DNA from: Paraburkholderia sp. BL25I1N1
GTDB lineage: Bacteria; Pseudomonadota; Gammaproteobacteria; Burkholderiales; Burkholderiaceae
Reading direction: 5' to 3'
Length of the DNA stretch: 64,000 nucleotides
Assembly: GCF_003002025.1 (NCBI RefSeq)
Contig: NZ_PVZB01000029.1
Coordinates: 47,519-111,518, forward strand
Shown here: positions 8,006 to 17,694 of the stretch, piece after piece
How the letters are laid out: the number at the start of each line of letters is the position of its first letter
Position numbering within the stretch: position 1 is the first letter of the stretch
Program-made: the position numbers and the translations under genes
Notes under the pieces: generated by a model
The model's database searches: none
Seen by the model: only the letters and a program-made list of their open reading frames with translations
Told to the model about the DNA's origin: nothing

Positions 8006-9364
8006 TCAATTCCCCTGCGCGATGAATTCCCGCAGCGCGCGGTGGAAATTGGACACCGAGGTCTCCTGCAGCGGATTCGTGCGCGATCCTTTGAAGCCAC
8101 GCGATTTCATCCCTTGCTGCACGTTCGTCATGTTCTGGAAGTCCTGCCACAGGATCAGACCGAAATTCTCCAGCGCGTTCTGCTTCCAGTCGTCGACCCC
8201 GTAGTAAAACTCTCGCTTGAGAGGCGGCTCAGCGCCCGGCGCGTAGCGAACCAGCGACCAGATGTCGTAAATGCAGGAATCGGGATTGTCGCCGTCGGGA
8301 CGCGCACGATAGAACAGCGCACCGTCCGGGTAAGGCAGGAAAATAAGATTTGGGAACACGTGCCAGTCGGCGCCTGCTCGCCCCATCTGCTCGAAAGAGA
8401 TGTCCGGCCAACCCGCACCTTCGGCGACGGCGGCCTCGCGCTGAAATTCCATGGCTTTCGCCAGAACTTCAAACTGGTTGCCGCTGGGCGCCATTTCGGT
8501 CAGCAGACGTTTGGACGCTTCGTAGTCACGCGCGGAATTGATGGCCTTCAGAGTGTCTTCCATCACCTTGAAGAAATTGACCAGCCCTTGCCGCACGTCT
8601 TCCGGCATCGGTTTGCCGGTACGCGAGGACGGGGCGCCAATGAAGCGCGTCGCTGTCGCATAGCCGAACATGCCGTGGCGCCCATAGGCGAAACTGCGGG
8701 TGACATCATCGCCGGCGACGTCGAGCAGTTGCGGGTGCGTTGCCGAGACGTGATAGCCCTCGTTGAACGCCTCTAGCGCGACCTTCCAGTTGCACGGCAA
8801 CCGGATCGACTTGTACCAGCGGTAACGCATTTTTTCGAACTCGAAGCAGTTCGTGATTTCCGGAACCGGCTCAAGGAATTTTGCAAGCGGCTCGGCGTTG
8901 GTATCCATGTTGATGAACACGAATCCCCCCCATGTATCCACCTGGACTTCCTGCAAGCGCAGATCGTCGTCGGCCATGTCCGGGCAGCCCTCCCAATCGC
9001 TGCGATCGAGCACGCGTGCGACGCTTCCGTCAAGGTTCCATTGCCACCCGTGATAGTTGCAATGAAACTTCGCCGCCTTGCCGCAGCCGTTCGTCAGACG
9101 CCGGCCGCGATGCTGACAGACGTTGTAATAGGCCTTGATCTGGTCGGCAGCAGTGCGCACCACGATGATCGACTCACCGATTACGTCAAACGTGACGTAG
9201 TCGCCGACGCCCGGAATCTCTTCAAGCCGACAGGCCACCTGCCACACGCGCGGCCACAAATTTCGCGTCTCCTCGTCGAGGAACTGCTTCGAGAGGTAGC
9301 TATCCTTGGGCACAAAATCGAGGCGGACAGCATGCTCAACCGAACTGGTACTCGTGTCACCCAT
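8006..9364 (-). CDS. Rieske non-haem iron oxygenase, large (alpha) subunit
   Basis: Aromatic-ring-hydroxylating-type oxygenase of 452 residues. The Rieske [2Fe-2S] ligands are C83-x-H85 (CQH) and C102-x2-H105 (CNYH). The mononuclear iron site is NEGYHVSATH with H205 and H210. Start ATG 9364 has AAGGAG 7 nt upstream; the further in-frame M at 9379 is less well supported. It is the first gene of a nine-gene minus operon, 105 bp downstream of a palindromic operator. No small beta subunit, ferredoxin or ferredoxin reductase is encoded nearby, so electrons must come from genes outside the window. Function as a hydroxylase of the ring system is inferred from pairing with the KstD-like gene. Confidence 0.92.
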   Translation of the reverse strand: MGDTSTSSVEHAVRLDFVPKDSYLSKQFLDEETRNLWPRVWQVACRLEEIPGVGDYVTFDVIGESIIVVRTAADQIKAYYNVCQHRGRRLTNGCGKAAKFHCNYHGWQWNLDGSVARVLDRSDWEGCPDMADDDLRLQEVQVDTWGGFVFINMDTNAEPLAKFLEPVPEITNCFEFEKMRYRWYKSIRLPCNWKVALEAFNEGYHVSATHPQLLDVAGDDVTRSFAYGRHGMFGYATATRFIGAPSSRTGKPMPEDVRQGLVNFFKVMEDTLKAINSARDYEASKRLLTEMAPSGNQFEVLAKAMEFQREAAVAEGAGWPDISFEQMGRAGADWHVFPNLIFLPYPDGALFYRARPDGDNPDSCIYDIWSLVRYAPGAEPPLKREFYYGVDDWKQNALENFGLILWQDFQNMTNVQQGMKSRGFKGSRTNPLQETSVSNFHRALREFIAQGN

Positions 9365-9468
9365 CGATATCTCCTTCATGGTGTCGCCGGCTTGCATGCC
9401 GATCCTGGATTCTTCGTTTCTGGCGCACCGGCCGATTGAGGCTTCAGCGCGCAGCGGTGGGTATATAT

Positions 9469-9479
9469 GAACGTCGTTC
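9469..9479. promoter_or_regulatory. Candidate operator, perfect palindrome GAAC-GTC-GTTC
   Basis: The 11-bp inverted repeat GAACGTCGTTC is flanked by TATAT and AAAAT. It lies 105 bp upstream of the Rieske oxygenase start and is the only intergenic sequence between that gene and etfA. The same half-sites recur at 11229, 12454, 37034, 37213, 47436 and, with one mismatch, at other island promoters. The regulator is unknown. Confidence 0.7.
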
Positions 9480-9524
9480 AAAATACTAGGCTGACGGGAA
9501 GAACATTGTCAATCCGGTCCAACG

Positions 9525-10454
<930 letters not shown>

Positions 10455-10456
10455 GG

Positions 10457-11206
10457 TCAAATCACCTTGGCTTCATTGCGAAGTTTTTCGATCAACGTCT
10501 CGACGTCGGACACCATGATTCCGCTCTTGCGCGGCGGCGGTTCAGTCACTTCGAGTACCGTCAGACGCGGCGTCACGTCCACGCCGAGTGCTTCCGGCGT
10601 CAGCGTGTCGAGCGGCTTCTTCTTCGCTTTCATGATGTTGGGCAACGTCACATAGCGGGGACTGTTCAGGCGCAAATCCGTGGTGACGACTGCGGGCAGA
10701 TCGAGAGCGACTCGCTCGAGCCCACCGTCGATTTCGCGTGTCACGGTCAGCACGCCGTCCGCGACTTCCGTTTTAAAGGCGAATGTGGCTTGCGGCCAGC
10801 CAAGCAATCCGGCGAGTTTCTGACCGGTTTGGCCGGCGTCGTTGTCGATCGCCTGCTTGCCGAGCAGCACCAGTTGCGGCCCTTCGCGTTCAACGATTCC
10901 CGCCATCAGCTTCGCGACGGCGAGCGGCTGCAGATCCGTCGCCGTCTCTACCAGGATTGCCCGATCGGCGCCCATCGCCAGCGCTGTGCGCAAGACGTCT
11001 TGCGACTGCGAGGTGCCAGCGGAAATCACCACCACCTCGGTTGCGGCCCCAGTTTCCTTTAGCCGCACAGCCTCTTCCACCGCGATTTCATCGAACGGAT
11101 TCATGGCCATTTTGACGTTGGCCAGATCCACGCCAGAACCGTCGGTTTTGACACGGGGCTTCACGTTGTAATCGATCACCCGCTTCACCGCGACAAGTAT
11201 TTTCAA
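10457..11206 (-). CDS. etfB: Electron transfer flavoprotein beta subunit
   Basis: FixA/EtfB of 249 residues with the standard N-terminus KILVAVKRVIDYNVKPRVK, the NPFDEIAVEEAVRLKE block and the family signature VALDLPAVVTTDLRLNSPRY. The start codon is TTG at 11206 with GGAG 6 nt upstream, an uncommon start for this gene. It is first in a two-gene operon with etfA. A palindromic operator lies 23 bp upstream of the start in the short divergent gap shared with the MDR oxidoreductase gene. Confidence 0.97.
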   Translation of the reverse strand: MKILVAVKRVIDYNVKPRVKTDGSGVDLANVKMAMNPFDEIAVEEAVRLKETGAATEVVVISAGTSQSQDVLRTALAMGADRAILVETATDLQPLAVAKLMAGIVEREGPQLVLLGKQAIDNDAGQTGQKLAGLLGWPQATFAFKTEVADGVLTVTREIDGGLERVALDLPAVVTTDLRLNSPRYVTLPNIMKAKKKPLDTLTPEALGVDVTPRLTVLEVTEPPPRKSGIMVSDVETLIEKLRNEAKVI

Positions 11207-11228
11207 TTGACGCTCCAGACGCTTTTAT

Positions 11229-11239
11229 GAACAATGTTC
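11229..11239. promoter_or_regulatory. Candidate operator GAAC-AAT-GTTC between etfB and MDR gene
   Basis: Perfect GAAC/GTTC half-sites around AAT, flanked by TTTAT and TACAT. It sits in the 125-bp divergent gap, 23 bp from the etfB start, so one site could control both directions. It matches the shared island motif. Confidence 0.68.
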
Positions 11240-11331
11240 TACATTCTGAACCACATCTTTCGCTACTGTCAACGACAACGAAGGTCCATCGAGGCAATCC
11301 CAAGCCGTGATGGACGGCTATGGAGGCAACC

Positions 11332-12342
11332 ATGAAGCTTTATCGCTGCGCTCGGATTGAAGGCATTACGGGGCTGGAATTCTGCGAGGAACCGGACCTG
11401 CCGCCACCGGGGCCACATCAGGTGCTGATGAAAGTGAATGCCAGTTCGCTCAATTTTCGCGAACTGCTCTTTATGCGTGGCGCGCTCGGAGACTGGCTGC
11501 GGCCGAACTACATTCCCGTCTCTGACGGTGCGGGCACGGTCGTCGCCGTCGGCCCGGGCGTGCGCCGCGTGAAGCCCGGAGATCGGGTTGCGGCGACCTT
11601 CTACGAGAATTGGGTTGGCGGTACGCTGCCGCACCATTCGGACACGCTGGGACGCGGCGCAATCGTCGAAGGCATGCTGCGCGACACGGTGCTGCTTGGC
11701 GAAGAAGAACTCGTTGCAATACCGGAGCACCTCTCGGACGAAGAAGCGGCAACGCTGCCATGCGCGGCCCTAACTGCCTGGAACGCGCTGTGCGAGCATG
11801 GGCCGCTGCTGCCTGGGCAAACCGTGGTCGTCCAGGGAACCGGCGGCGTCTCGCTCTTTGCGCTGCAATTCGCCAAGCTTTTCGGCGCACGAGTCATCGC
11901 CACCTCGTCGAGCGACGCGAAGCTCGCACGGCTCGCGGAACTGGGCGCCGATGCGACCATCAATTACCGCAGCACGCCGCGCTGGGCGGATGCCGTGCTG
12001 GAACAGACAGACGGCGATGGCGCCGACCTCGTCGTCGAGGTTGGAGGCGCTGCGACCTTCGCCGAATCGGTCGCCGCCGCACGGAAGGGAGGCCGCATCA
12101 GTGTGGTGGGAATGCTTACCGGCGCCCCCTCGCCCGGTGACGGTTTCTTCATGCGCGGCCTTGCTATCGCCCCGATTCATGTAGGATCCCGCCAGGATTT
12201 CGAGACCATGAACCGCGCAATCGATTTCCATCGGTTAAAACCCGTGATCGATTCAACGTTTGCCTTTGCCGATGTGCCCGACGCTCTACGTCACCTGGAG
12301 AGCCAGCGCCACTTCGGCAAAATCGTGATTCAGCACGCCTAG
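11332..12342 (+). CDS. Zinc-independent MDR oxidoreductase (NADPH:quinone reductase-like)
   Basis: Medium-chain dehydrogenase/reductase of 336 residues. The GroES-like N-terminus has SSLNFRELLFMRG, NYIPVSDGAGTVVAVGPGV and GDRVAATFYENW. The Rossmann dinucleotide motif is VVVQGTGGVSLFALQFAKLFGARVIATSSSDAKL. The clustered structural-zinc cysteines of alcohol dehydrogenases are absent. ATG at 11332 is chosen with GGAGG 6 nt upstream. It is divergent from etfBA and shares the operator-containing gap. It could reduce a pathway enone or enoyl intermediate or a quinone; the substrate is unknown. Confidence 0.9.
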   Translation: MKLYRCARIEGITGLEFCEEPDLPPPGPHQVLMKVNASSLNFRELLFMRGALGDWLRPNYIPVSDGAGTVVAVGPGVRRVKPGDRVAATFYENWVGGTLPHHSDTLGRGAIVEGMLRDTVLLGEEELVAIPEHLSDEEAATLPCAALTAWNALCEHGPLLPGQTVVVQGTGGVSLFALQFAKLFGARVIATSSSDAKLARLAELGADATINYRSTPRWADAVLEQTDGDGADLVVEVGGAATFAESVAAARKGGRISVVGMLTGAPSPGDGFFMRGLAIAPIHVGSRQDFETMNRAIDFHRLKPVIDSTFAFADVPDALRHLESQRHFGKIVIQHA

Positions 12343-12453
12343 CGCTTGCCGGTCGGATGCGACCGGATCGCCATGCTCGTCTCGTGCGCGTCCGAGCCGG
12401 TTGCCCCCGCGTATACCCCATTTCGTGAACCGCCCCAAGTTGTTCATAATGTA

Positions 12454-12464
12454 GAACATCGTTC
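12454..12464. promoter_or_regulatory. Candidate operator GAAC-ATC-GTTC upstream of SDR pair
   Basis: Perfect half-sites flanked by AATGTA and GTATG, 82 bp upstream of the SDR start at 12546. A further TGTTC lies on each side (12441 and 12468 regions), suggesting extra half-sites. It matches the island motif. Confidence 0.7.
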
Positions 12465-12545
12465 GTATGTTCCAATTTGCCGTTGATCGATGTCGACGCA
12501 AATCCAGCCATCGGATCGGCGCTCGTTCCCGGGGAAGACGTGCCA

Positions 12546-13340
12546 ATGAAAATATTCTCTCTCGATGGTCAGGTTGCACTCGTCACCGGCGCGTCGCGTG
12601 GTCTGGGATTCGCGATGGCGAGCGCACTCGCGTCCGCGGGCGCGACCGTCGTGCTTGCCGCCCGCTCGCGCGACAGTCTGGAAACCGCCGCCGGGTCCAT
12701 TCGCGGCACCGCTGGGGTCGGTAGCGAACAAGTCGACCTCGAGCCGTTCGATCTCACCGACCAGGCCGGCATCGCGGCTGCCGTACAGAACGTCCTCGCG
12801 CGTCACGGAAGGATAGACATACTGCTGAACAACGCCGGTATCTGCGAGTGGTCCGATTTTCTGCAGTCAACGCCGGCGATGTGGCAGCGCACGATGGACA
12901 CCAATGTCACGGCGGCCTATCTCCTCGCGCAGCAGGTATCTCCGCCGATGATCGCGCACGGCCACGGGCGCATCATCAATGTCGGTTCGTACGTTTCGGT
13001 CCTTGGACGGGAAAAACTGCAGGCCTACGTGGCAAGCAAGCACGCAGTGGCCGGCCTCACCAAGTCGCTCGGCGCCGAACTGGGTCGCCACGGCATTCGC
13101 TGCAACGGCATCTGCCCAGGCTACTTCGTGACCGATATGGCCGAGCCCGTCACGTCGAATCCTCAAATGAAAGAAATCGTCCGTTCGCACATCTCCGTCG
13201 GACGGTGGGGACGCCCAGAAGAACTTGGCGGCGCGGCCGTATTCCTCGCGTCCGAAGCCAGTTCTTATATGAACGGCCAAATGCTAATGGTCGACGGCGG
13301 TGTGTCGGAGATCCTCTGCTTCCCGATGTCAGTGATCTAG
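12546..13340 (+). CDS. Short-chain dehydrogenase/reductase (SDR)
   Basis: Classical SDR of 264 residues that would interconvert a hydroxyl and a ketone with NAD(P)H. Cofactor motif VTGASRGLGFAMA near residue 12, NNAGI, and catalytic Y-x3-K in LQAYVASKHAVAG. The C-terminal MVDGGVSEILCF is typical. ATG at 12546 is selected on homology; a TTG-initiated extension to 12477 adds non-conserved residues. GGGGAAGA lies upstream at a loose spacing. It is the first gene after the operator at 12454 and is followed 74 bp later by a second SDR. Confidence 0.9.
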   Translation: MKIFSLDGQVALVTGASRGLGFAMASALASAGATVVLAARSRDSLETAAGSIRGTAGVGSEQVDLEPFDLTDQAGIAAAVQNVLARHGRIDILLNNAGICEWSDFLQSTPAMWQRTMDTNVTAAYLLAQQVSPPMIAHGHGRIINVGSYVSVLGREKLQAYVASKHAVAGLTKSLGAELGRHGIRCNGICPGYFVTDMAEPVTSNPQMKEIVRSHISVGRWGRPEELGGAAVFLASEASSYMNGQMLMVDGGVSEILCFPMSVI

Positions 13341-13414
13341 CCATTCCTTCGCGCGAAAGCCGCTTGCGAAGCCACGCAGCGGAACGCGCCATCCGCATTT
13401 CAGAGAGCGCGTAT

Positions 13415-14218
13415 ATGAATACAAAGACGTTGACTTCCCTCCTCAACCTTGACGGCAAAACCGCCCTCATTACCGGCGCCGCACAGGGCATCGGCGAGGC
13501 GATTGCGAGACGTCTCGCCGAAGCCGGCGCTGCCGTCGTCATCTGCGATATCAACGGCAACCTTGCAGAAAAGACCGCGCAGTCGATCCGAGATACGGGC
13601 GCGCGGGCGTTGGCTGTCAAAGCCGACGTCGCCCACGTTGCAGACACTCAGATGGCGGTCGACATCGCACTAAATCAGTTCGGCACACTCGACATCCTCG
13701 TGAACAACGCCGCGCTGGTCGCCCCGCGCCCCGTCATGGAGATCGATGAACAGCTGTGGAATTCCGTGCTCGATATCGACCTCAAGGGCGTGTTCTTTCA
13801 GGCGCAAGCAGCGGCTCGCCAGATGATCGCCGCCGGACGTGGCGGCAAGATCATTAATATTTCTTCGGTCGATGCGGTGCTGCCGGTCGGCGGCCTGGTT
13901 CCCTACGATTCGGCGAAAGGCGGCGTCGCGATGATGACCAAGTCACTCGCAAAGGAACTCGGCAAATACGGCATAACCGTGAATGCGGTCGCGCCGGGCG
14001 GCGTTGCCACTCCGGGCGCAAACGAAGCAGCGCCGGGGATCATGGCCGTGCTGGGCATAGCTCCCGAAGCCATTGCTGACATTCCCGTTCGATCCACCCT
14101 TGGCCGTTACGCCGAACCCGACGACATCGCAAAGGTTGTCTACTTCCTTAGCACCGGTCTGGCTGATTACATGACTGGCGCGTTCGTCACCGTGGACGGC
14201 GGTTACCTGCTGATCTGA
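13415..14218 (+). CDS. Short-chain dehydrogenase/reductase (SDR)
   Basis: Classical SDR of 267 residues. It has the cofactor motif ITGAAQGIGEAIARRL, acidic residue CDIN after beta-2 favouring NAD, NNAALVAPRP, and the catalytic stretch ISSVDAVLPVGGLVPYDSAKGG with Ser, Tyr and Lys. It ends VTVDGGYLLI. The start ATG 13415 has GAGAG 8 nt upstream. It follows another SDR in the same plus-strand unit. A role as hydroxyacyl-CoA or alicyclic alcohol dehydrogenase is inferred from context only. Confidence 0.9.
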   Translation: MNTKTLTSLLNLDGKTALITGAAQGIGEAIARRLAEAGAAVVICDINGNLAEKTAQSIRDTGARALAVKADVAHVADTQMAVDIALNQFGTLDILVNNAALVAPRPVMEIDEQLWNSVLDIDLKGVFFQAQAAARQMIAAGRGGKIINISSVDAVLPVGGLVPYDSAKGGVAMMTKSLAKELGKYGITVNAVAPGGVATPGANEAAPGIMAVLGIAPEAIADIPVRSTLGRYAEPDDIAKVVYFLSTGLADYMTGAFVTVDGGYLLI

Positions 14219-14255
14219 TGGCCGGCGTGGCCCGCAGTAGTGAAACTACCGTCAT

Positions 14256-14306
14256 GAACGACGTTGACAACCCAAAAATGCGTGTTTATATTTACGAACA
14301 GTATTC
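14256..14306. promoter_or_regulatory. Two imperfect operator copies upstream of the envelope operon
   Basis: GAACGACGTTG at 14256-14266 and GAACAGTATTC at 14296-14306 each differ from GAAC-N3-GTTC by one base. The second is flanked by TTTAC and ACATA, as at the other sites. Their centres are 40 bp apart, roughly four helical turns, which would place both on the same DNA face. They lie 180-230 bp upstream of the DUF1302 start. Confidence 0.55.
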
Positions 14307-14486
14307 ACATATTTCGATTCAGGACAGTCGATAGGCATCCGGAAAACAGAGACGGCGCAGTTAGCTAAAGGCAGCGGTCAACGGTGGACCTCACTCCATC
14401 GAAAGTTGAAAAAGAGCGGACGAAGTTCCGCAGGCTTAATCGGACATCTGAGTAGTAGGCCGAAAATTCAACGTAGAGGAGACAAC

Positions 14487-16196
14487 ATGAAACACTATCG
14501 GCCGCGGCCCACGAAAATCAGCGTTGCCGTGTGGACCACCTGTCTGGCGGCTGTGTGCGGGCTATATAGCACAAGCGGATTGGCTTTCGAGATCACTACG
14601 CCGAACCCGGACATCGATATGCACTGGGACAACACCGTGCGCGGCGATTACGGCATGCGTCTGCAAGGCCGCGACGGCTTCTACACGAATAGCCCGACCT
14701 ACGACGAAAGCGACCTCTCGACATCAAAATTCGGCACGATTCAAGCTCGACTGAACCTATACAGCGAGTTCGACTTCAAGTACAAGGACAACTGGGGTTT
14801 CCGCGTGAGTGCGGCCGCGTGGTACGACCCAAGCTACAGGAGCCACGTTAATAACAACACGTCCTTGCCTTCGCCTAACAATCTGCCGAACTACCCGGGT
14901 AATACCTACTCGAGTTATATCGAGAAATACTACGGGGGTCCCAGCGGCGAGTTGCGCGACGCATTTGTCTTTGGCTCGTTCAATCTCGGTGACCATCCGG
15001 TCGACGTCAAACTGGGCCGTACCGCCATCACCTGGGGCCAGGCCGCTTTCGCAACGATCGGTGGCACAAACTCAATTGCATTCGCCCAGCAACCAATCGA
15101 TCTATATAAGGCAACGATCAGCCCGAGCGCGTCGCTGAAAGAGGTGGTTTTGCCAACCACTCAAACGGTCGTGTCGACCAAGCTGACCGACACCATTACC
15201 TTGGCGGCTCAGTACACTTTCGAATGGGACTACGACCGCATTCCCGAAGGCGGCACCTATTTCGGTGGCGCGGACGCTATCTTGTACGGACCGCCGGTGG
15301 CCGCTTATACAGCGATCCCTGGACTTGGGCCCGTGCCGCTGAACCGGGTTGCCCCGATCAAGGGCCAGCAGGGCGACATAGGCGTAGATGGAAAGTGGCG
15401 TATCGATGCGATCGGCAGCACAGCGGAAGTTGCCTTCCGGCATTTCGCCATGAAATTCCCGTGGGCCGCGCTGGTCGCGCCCGGCCGTGGCGTGAACTTA
15501 GGTCCGGTCACGCTGCCCGGTATCCAGGCGCAATACGGTAATGATGTCAACCTGGTCGGCGCCGGGATCAACGGTCCTGTTGGCAATGCCGCGTATGCAG
15601 CTGAAATTTCCTATCGCTGGAATATGCCGCTGAGCCCCACCAGTACGACAACGATCAACAACGCCCCGACTGGTCGCACGTTGCACGGGCTGTTCAATCT
15701 GACGCAATCTGTCGGCAAGACGCCCTTCTGGGACAACATGTTTGTACAGGGTGAGTTCGCGTTCAATCGGTTGATGTCTGTACAGAAGAATCCGGGCAAT
15801 CTCGCATTGTCTGGCTACGATACGTCAGGACAATGCTCGGGCAGTGGCAACAATCCGTACAACAACTGCGCGTCGCGGTTCTGGATGGGTATGGGTATCG
15901 GTGCGAGCCCGCAGTGGTACCAGGTGTTTCCAGGTGTCGACCTCACCGTGCCCCTCTTCATCAACTTGAACCTGAAGGGCTACTCACCGGTAATCAACAA
16001 CGCCGGGGAATCGCAGGGCTTCAATACGTTCCTGATTGGATTGAACTTCAATATTCACAACAAGCATGAGATAGATATCACGTACACGTACTACACGAAC
16101 AAGAAGGGATTCTCGAGCGGCGGTGCGGCGGCGGCCGTCGGCGCACCGTATAGCGATAAATCGTGGCTTGGGATTACCTACCAGACTACGTTCTAA
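14487..16196 (+). CDS. DUF1302 family outer-membrane protein
   Basis: A 569-residue DUF1302 protein. A signal peptide covers residues 1-33 with predicted cleavage after SGLA. The mature part is rich in alternating aromatic and polar beta-strand segments (FDFKYKDNWGFRVSAAAWYDP, KLGRTAITWGQAAFATIGG) and ends in an aromatic residue, ITYQTTF, as expected for an outer-membrane barrel. ATG 14487 follows AGAGGAG at ideal spacing; the frame is open upstream to 14406 without support. It is the first gene of a four-gene envelope operon. DUF1302 proteins accompany degradation loci for hydrophobic compounds; a role in substrate entry is inferred. Confidence 0.9.
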   Translation: MKHYRPRPTKISVAVWTTCLAAVCGLYSTSGLAFEITTPNPDIDMHWDNTVRGDYGMRLQGRDGFYTNSPTYDESDLSTSKFGTIQARLNLYSEFDFKYKDNWGFRVSAAAWYDPSYRSHVNNNTSLPSPNNLPNYPGNTYSSYIEKYYGGPSGELRDAFVFGSFNLGDHPVDVKLGRTAITWGQAAFATIGGTNSIAFAQQPIDLYKATISPSASLKEVVLPTTQTVVSTKLTDTITLAAQYTFEWDYDRIPEGGTYFGGADAILYGPPVAAYTAIPGLGPVPLNRVAPIKGQQGDIGVDGKWRIDAIGSTAEVAFRHFAMKFPWAALVAPGRGVNLGPVTLPGIQAQYGNDVNLVGAGINGPVGNAAYAAEISYRWNMPLSPTSTTTINNAPTGRTLHGLFNLTQSVGKTPFWDNMFVQGEFAFNRLMSVQKNPGNLALSGYDTSGQCSGSGNNPYNNCASRFWMGMGIGASPQWYQVFPGVDLTVPLFINLNLKGYSPVINNAGESQGFNTFLIGLNFNIHNKHEIDITYTYYTNKKGFSSGGAAAAVGAPYSDKSWLGITYQTTF

Positions 16197-16213
16197 AACA
16201 GATGGAGACAGTT

Positions 16214-17575
16214 GTGAAACGTATATCAACACTCGTCAAGGCGCTCGTGGTCGCCGTACCGCTTTGCGCGGTTCCCTTCGCTGGCGTTACAGCACTCGCG
16301 GCAGAATCAGGTACTACGCCATTCGGCGCCGAGATTGCGGGTAACAAGGACGGCACCATCCCCGCCTATACCGGTGGCATCACGACGATGCCGGCGGGCT
16401 TCAAGGCGAACAGCGGCAAGTGGGCCGATCCCTACCCCGATGAGAAGCCGGTACTGCAAATCACGGCGCAAAATTATCAGCAGTACGCGGACAAACTGAG
16501 CGCTAGCGCGCAGGAGCTTTTCAAACGCTATCCAACCTATCGGATGGACATTTACCCGACGCATCGCAGCGCGTCTTTTCCGGACTGGTACCTGGCAAAT
16601 TCGGAGAAGAACGCCTCGACCGCGAAGCTGGAGAAAAACGGCCTGTTCCTCACCGGAGCATTCGGCGGCAAACCGTTCCCTGTGCCAAAGACCGGCCAGG
16701 AAGCAATCTGGGACTGGGAACTGCGCTATGTAGGCACCTTTCAGAGGAATACGGTTAAGACTTACCTGGTCGATACCGCCGGGAACTCGACGCTTGCGGC
16801 TCAATTTAAAAGCTCATTGAGCTACCCTTACTTCGACATCAAGAACGAAGATGATTTTAAGAAGAAAGGCGGCGAAGCAATCTGGTACCAGGTGTTCAAC
16901 GACTATGCCGCTCCCGCACGACTGATCGGCGAAACGACGCTCTTCTGGTACTTCATGGATACCGCGGACCATGACCAGCAGTCGTGGATGTACAGCCCTG
17001 GCCAGCGTCGTGTGCGTGTCGCGCCCGATCTCGCCTATGACACGCCGAACCCGGGTTACTCCGGCGCCATCACCATGGATGACATCCAGTTGTTCTACGG
17101 CAAGCTGGACCGTTGGAATATGAAGCTTGTTGGCAAGAAGGAGATGTACATTCCGTACAACGACTACAAGCAGCAGTACGAAACACCCGCCAGCAAGATT
17201 CTCACGCCAAAGTTCGTCAATCCCGATACGACGCGTTGGGAATTGCACCGGGTATGGGTCGTGGAATTGACGCTAAAGGCCAATGTCCGTCACGTGTACA
17301 GCAAGAAGGTTATGTACATGGACGAAGATGGCGGCGGCGGTGCGATGGATGCGTATGACCAATCCGGAAAGCTCTACCGCGGCGGATTCGAAACCACGGT
17401 TCCCGCCTACGATTACAAAGTGCCATACTCGCTGGGCAACTGGTTCTATGACTTCGGCAGTGGCATCTATATCTTCGGCAGCCATCCCGCGGAGTCGCCA
17501 GGCATCTTCTTCAACGTGAGCTTCCCCAGGGATTTCTTCACGCCGGATCGTATGCAGTCGACTGGTGTCCGTTAA
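16214..17575 (+). CDS. DUF1329 family periplasmic/outer-membrane-associated protein
   Basis: A 453-residue DUF1329 protein. The signal peptide spans about residues 1-29 with cleavage after ALA; there is no lipobox cysteine. The mature protein begins with FGAEIAGNKDGTIPAYTGG, a stretch characteristic of the family, and contains many Trp/Tyr-rich segments such as WMYSPGQRRVRVAPDLAYDTPN. GTG at 16214 with GGAG 6 nt upstream is preferred; ATG at 16202 lacks a ribosome-binding site. The start lies 17 bp after DUF1302, its constant partner. A lipid-binding or periplasmic shuttle role is plausible but unproven. Confidence 0.9.
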   Translation: MKRISTLVKALVVAVPLCAVPFAGVTALAAESGTTPFGAEIAGNKDGTIPAYTGGITTMPAGFKANSGKWADPYPDEKPVLQITAQNYQQYADKLSASAQELFKRYPTYRMDIYPTHRSASFPDWYLANSEKNASTAKLEKNGLFLTGAFGGKPFPVPKTGQEAIWDWELRYVGTFQRNTVKTYLVDTAGNSTLAAQFKSSLSYPYFDIKNEDDFKKKGGEAIWYQVFNDYAAPARLIGETTLFWYFMDTADHDQQSWMYSPGQRRVRVAPDLAYDTPNPGYSGAITMDDIQLFYGKLDRWNMKLVGKKEMYIPYNDYKQQYETPASKILTPKFVNPDTTRWELHRVWVVELTLKANVRHVYSKKVMYMDEDGGGGAMDAYDQSGKLYRGGFETTVPAYDYKVPYSLGNWFYDFGSGIYIFGSHPAESPGIFFNVSFPRDFFTPDRMQSTGVR

Positions 17576-17694
17576 GGCAGCACAATGGACGGCGCGCGAC
17601 GATTGGCCCGCCATCACCGCGCGCCACCAGAACAAATAAGATGAGACAGACCGTCGTGGCACCTTGTTTTGCCGCGACGGTGCAAGGAGATTAA

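Noticed and set aside
12848..13414. Open plus-strand frame upstream of the second SDR
   Set aside because: It is a shadow frame of the first SDR; the encoded Arg/His-rich sequence is not conserved and the real SDR starts at ATG 13415.
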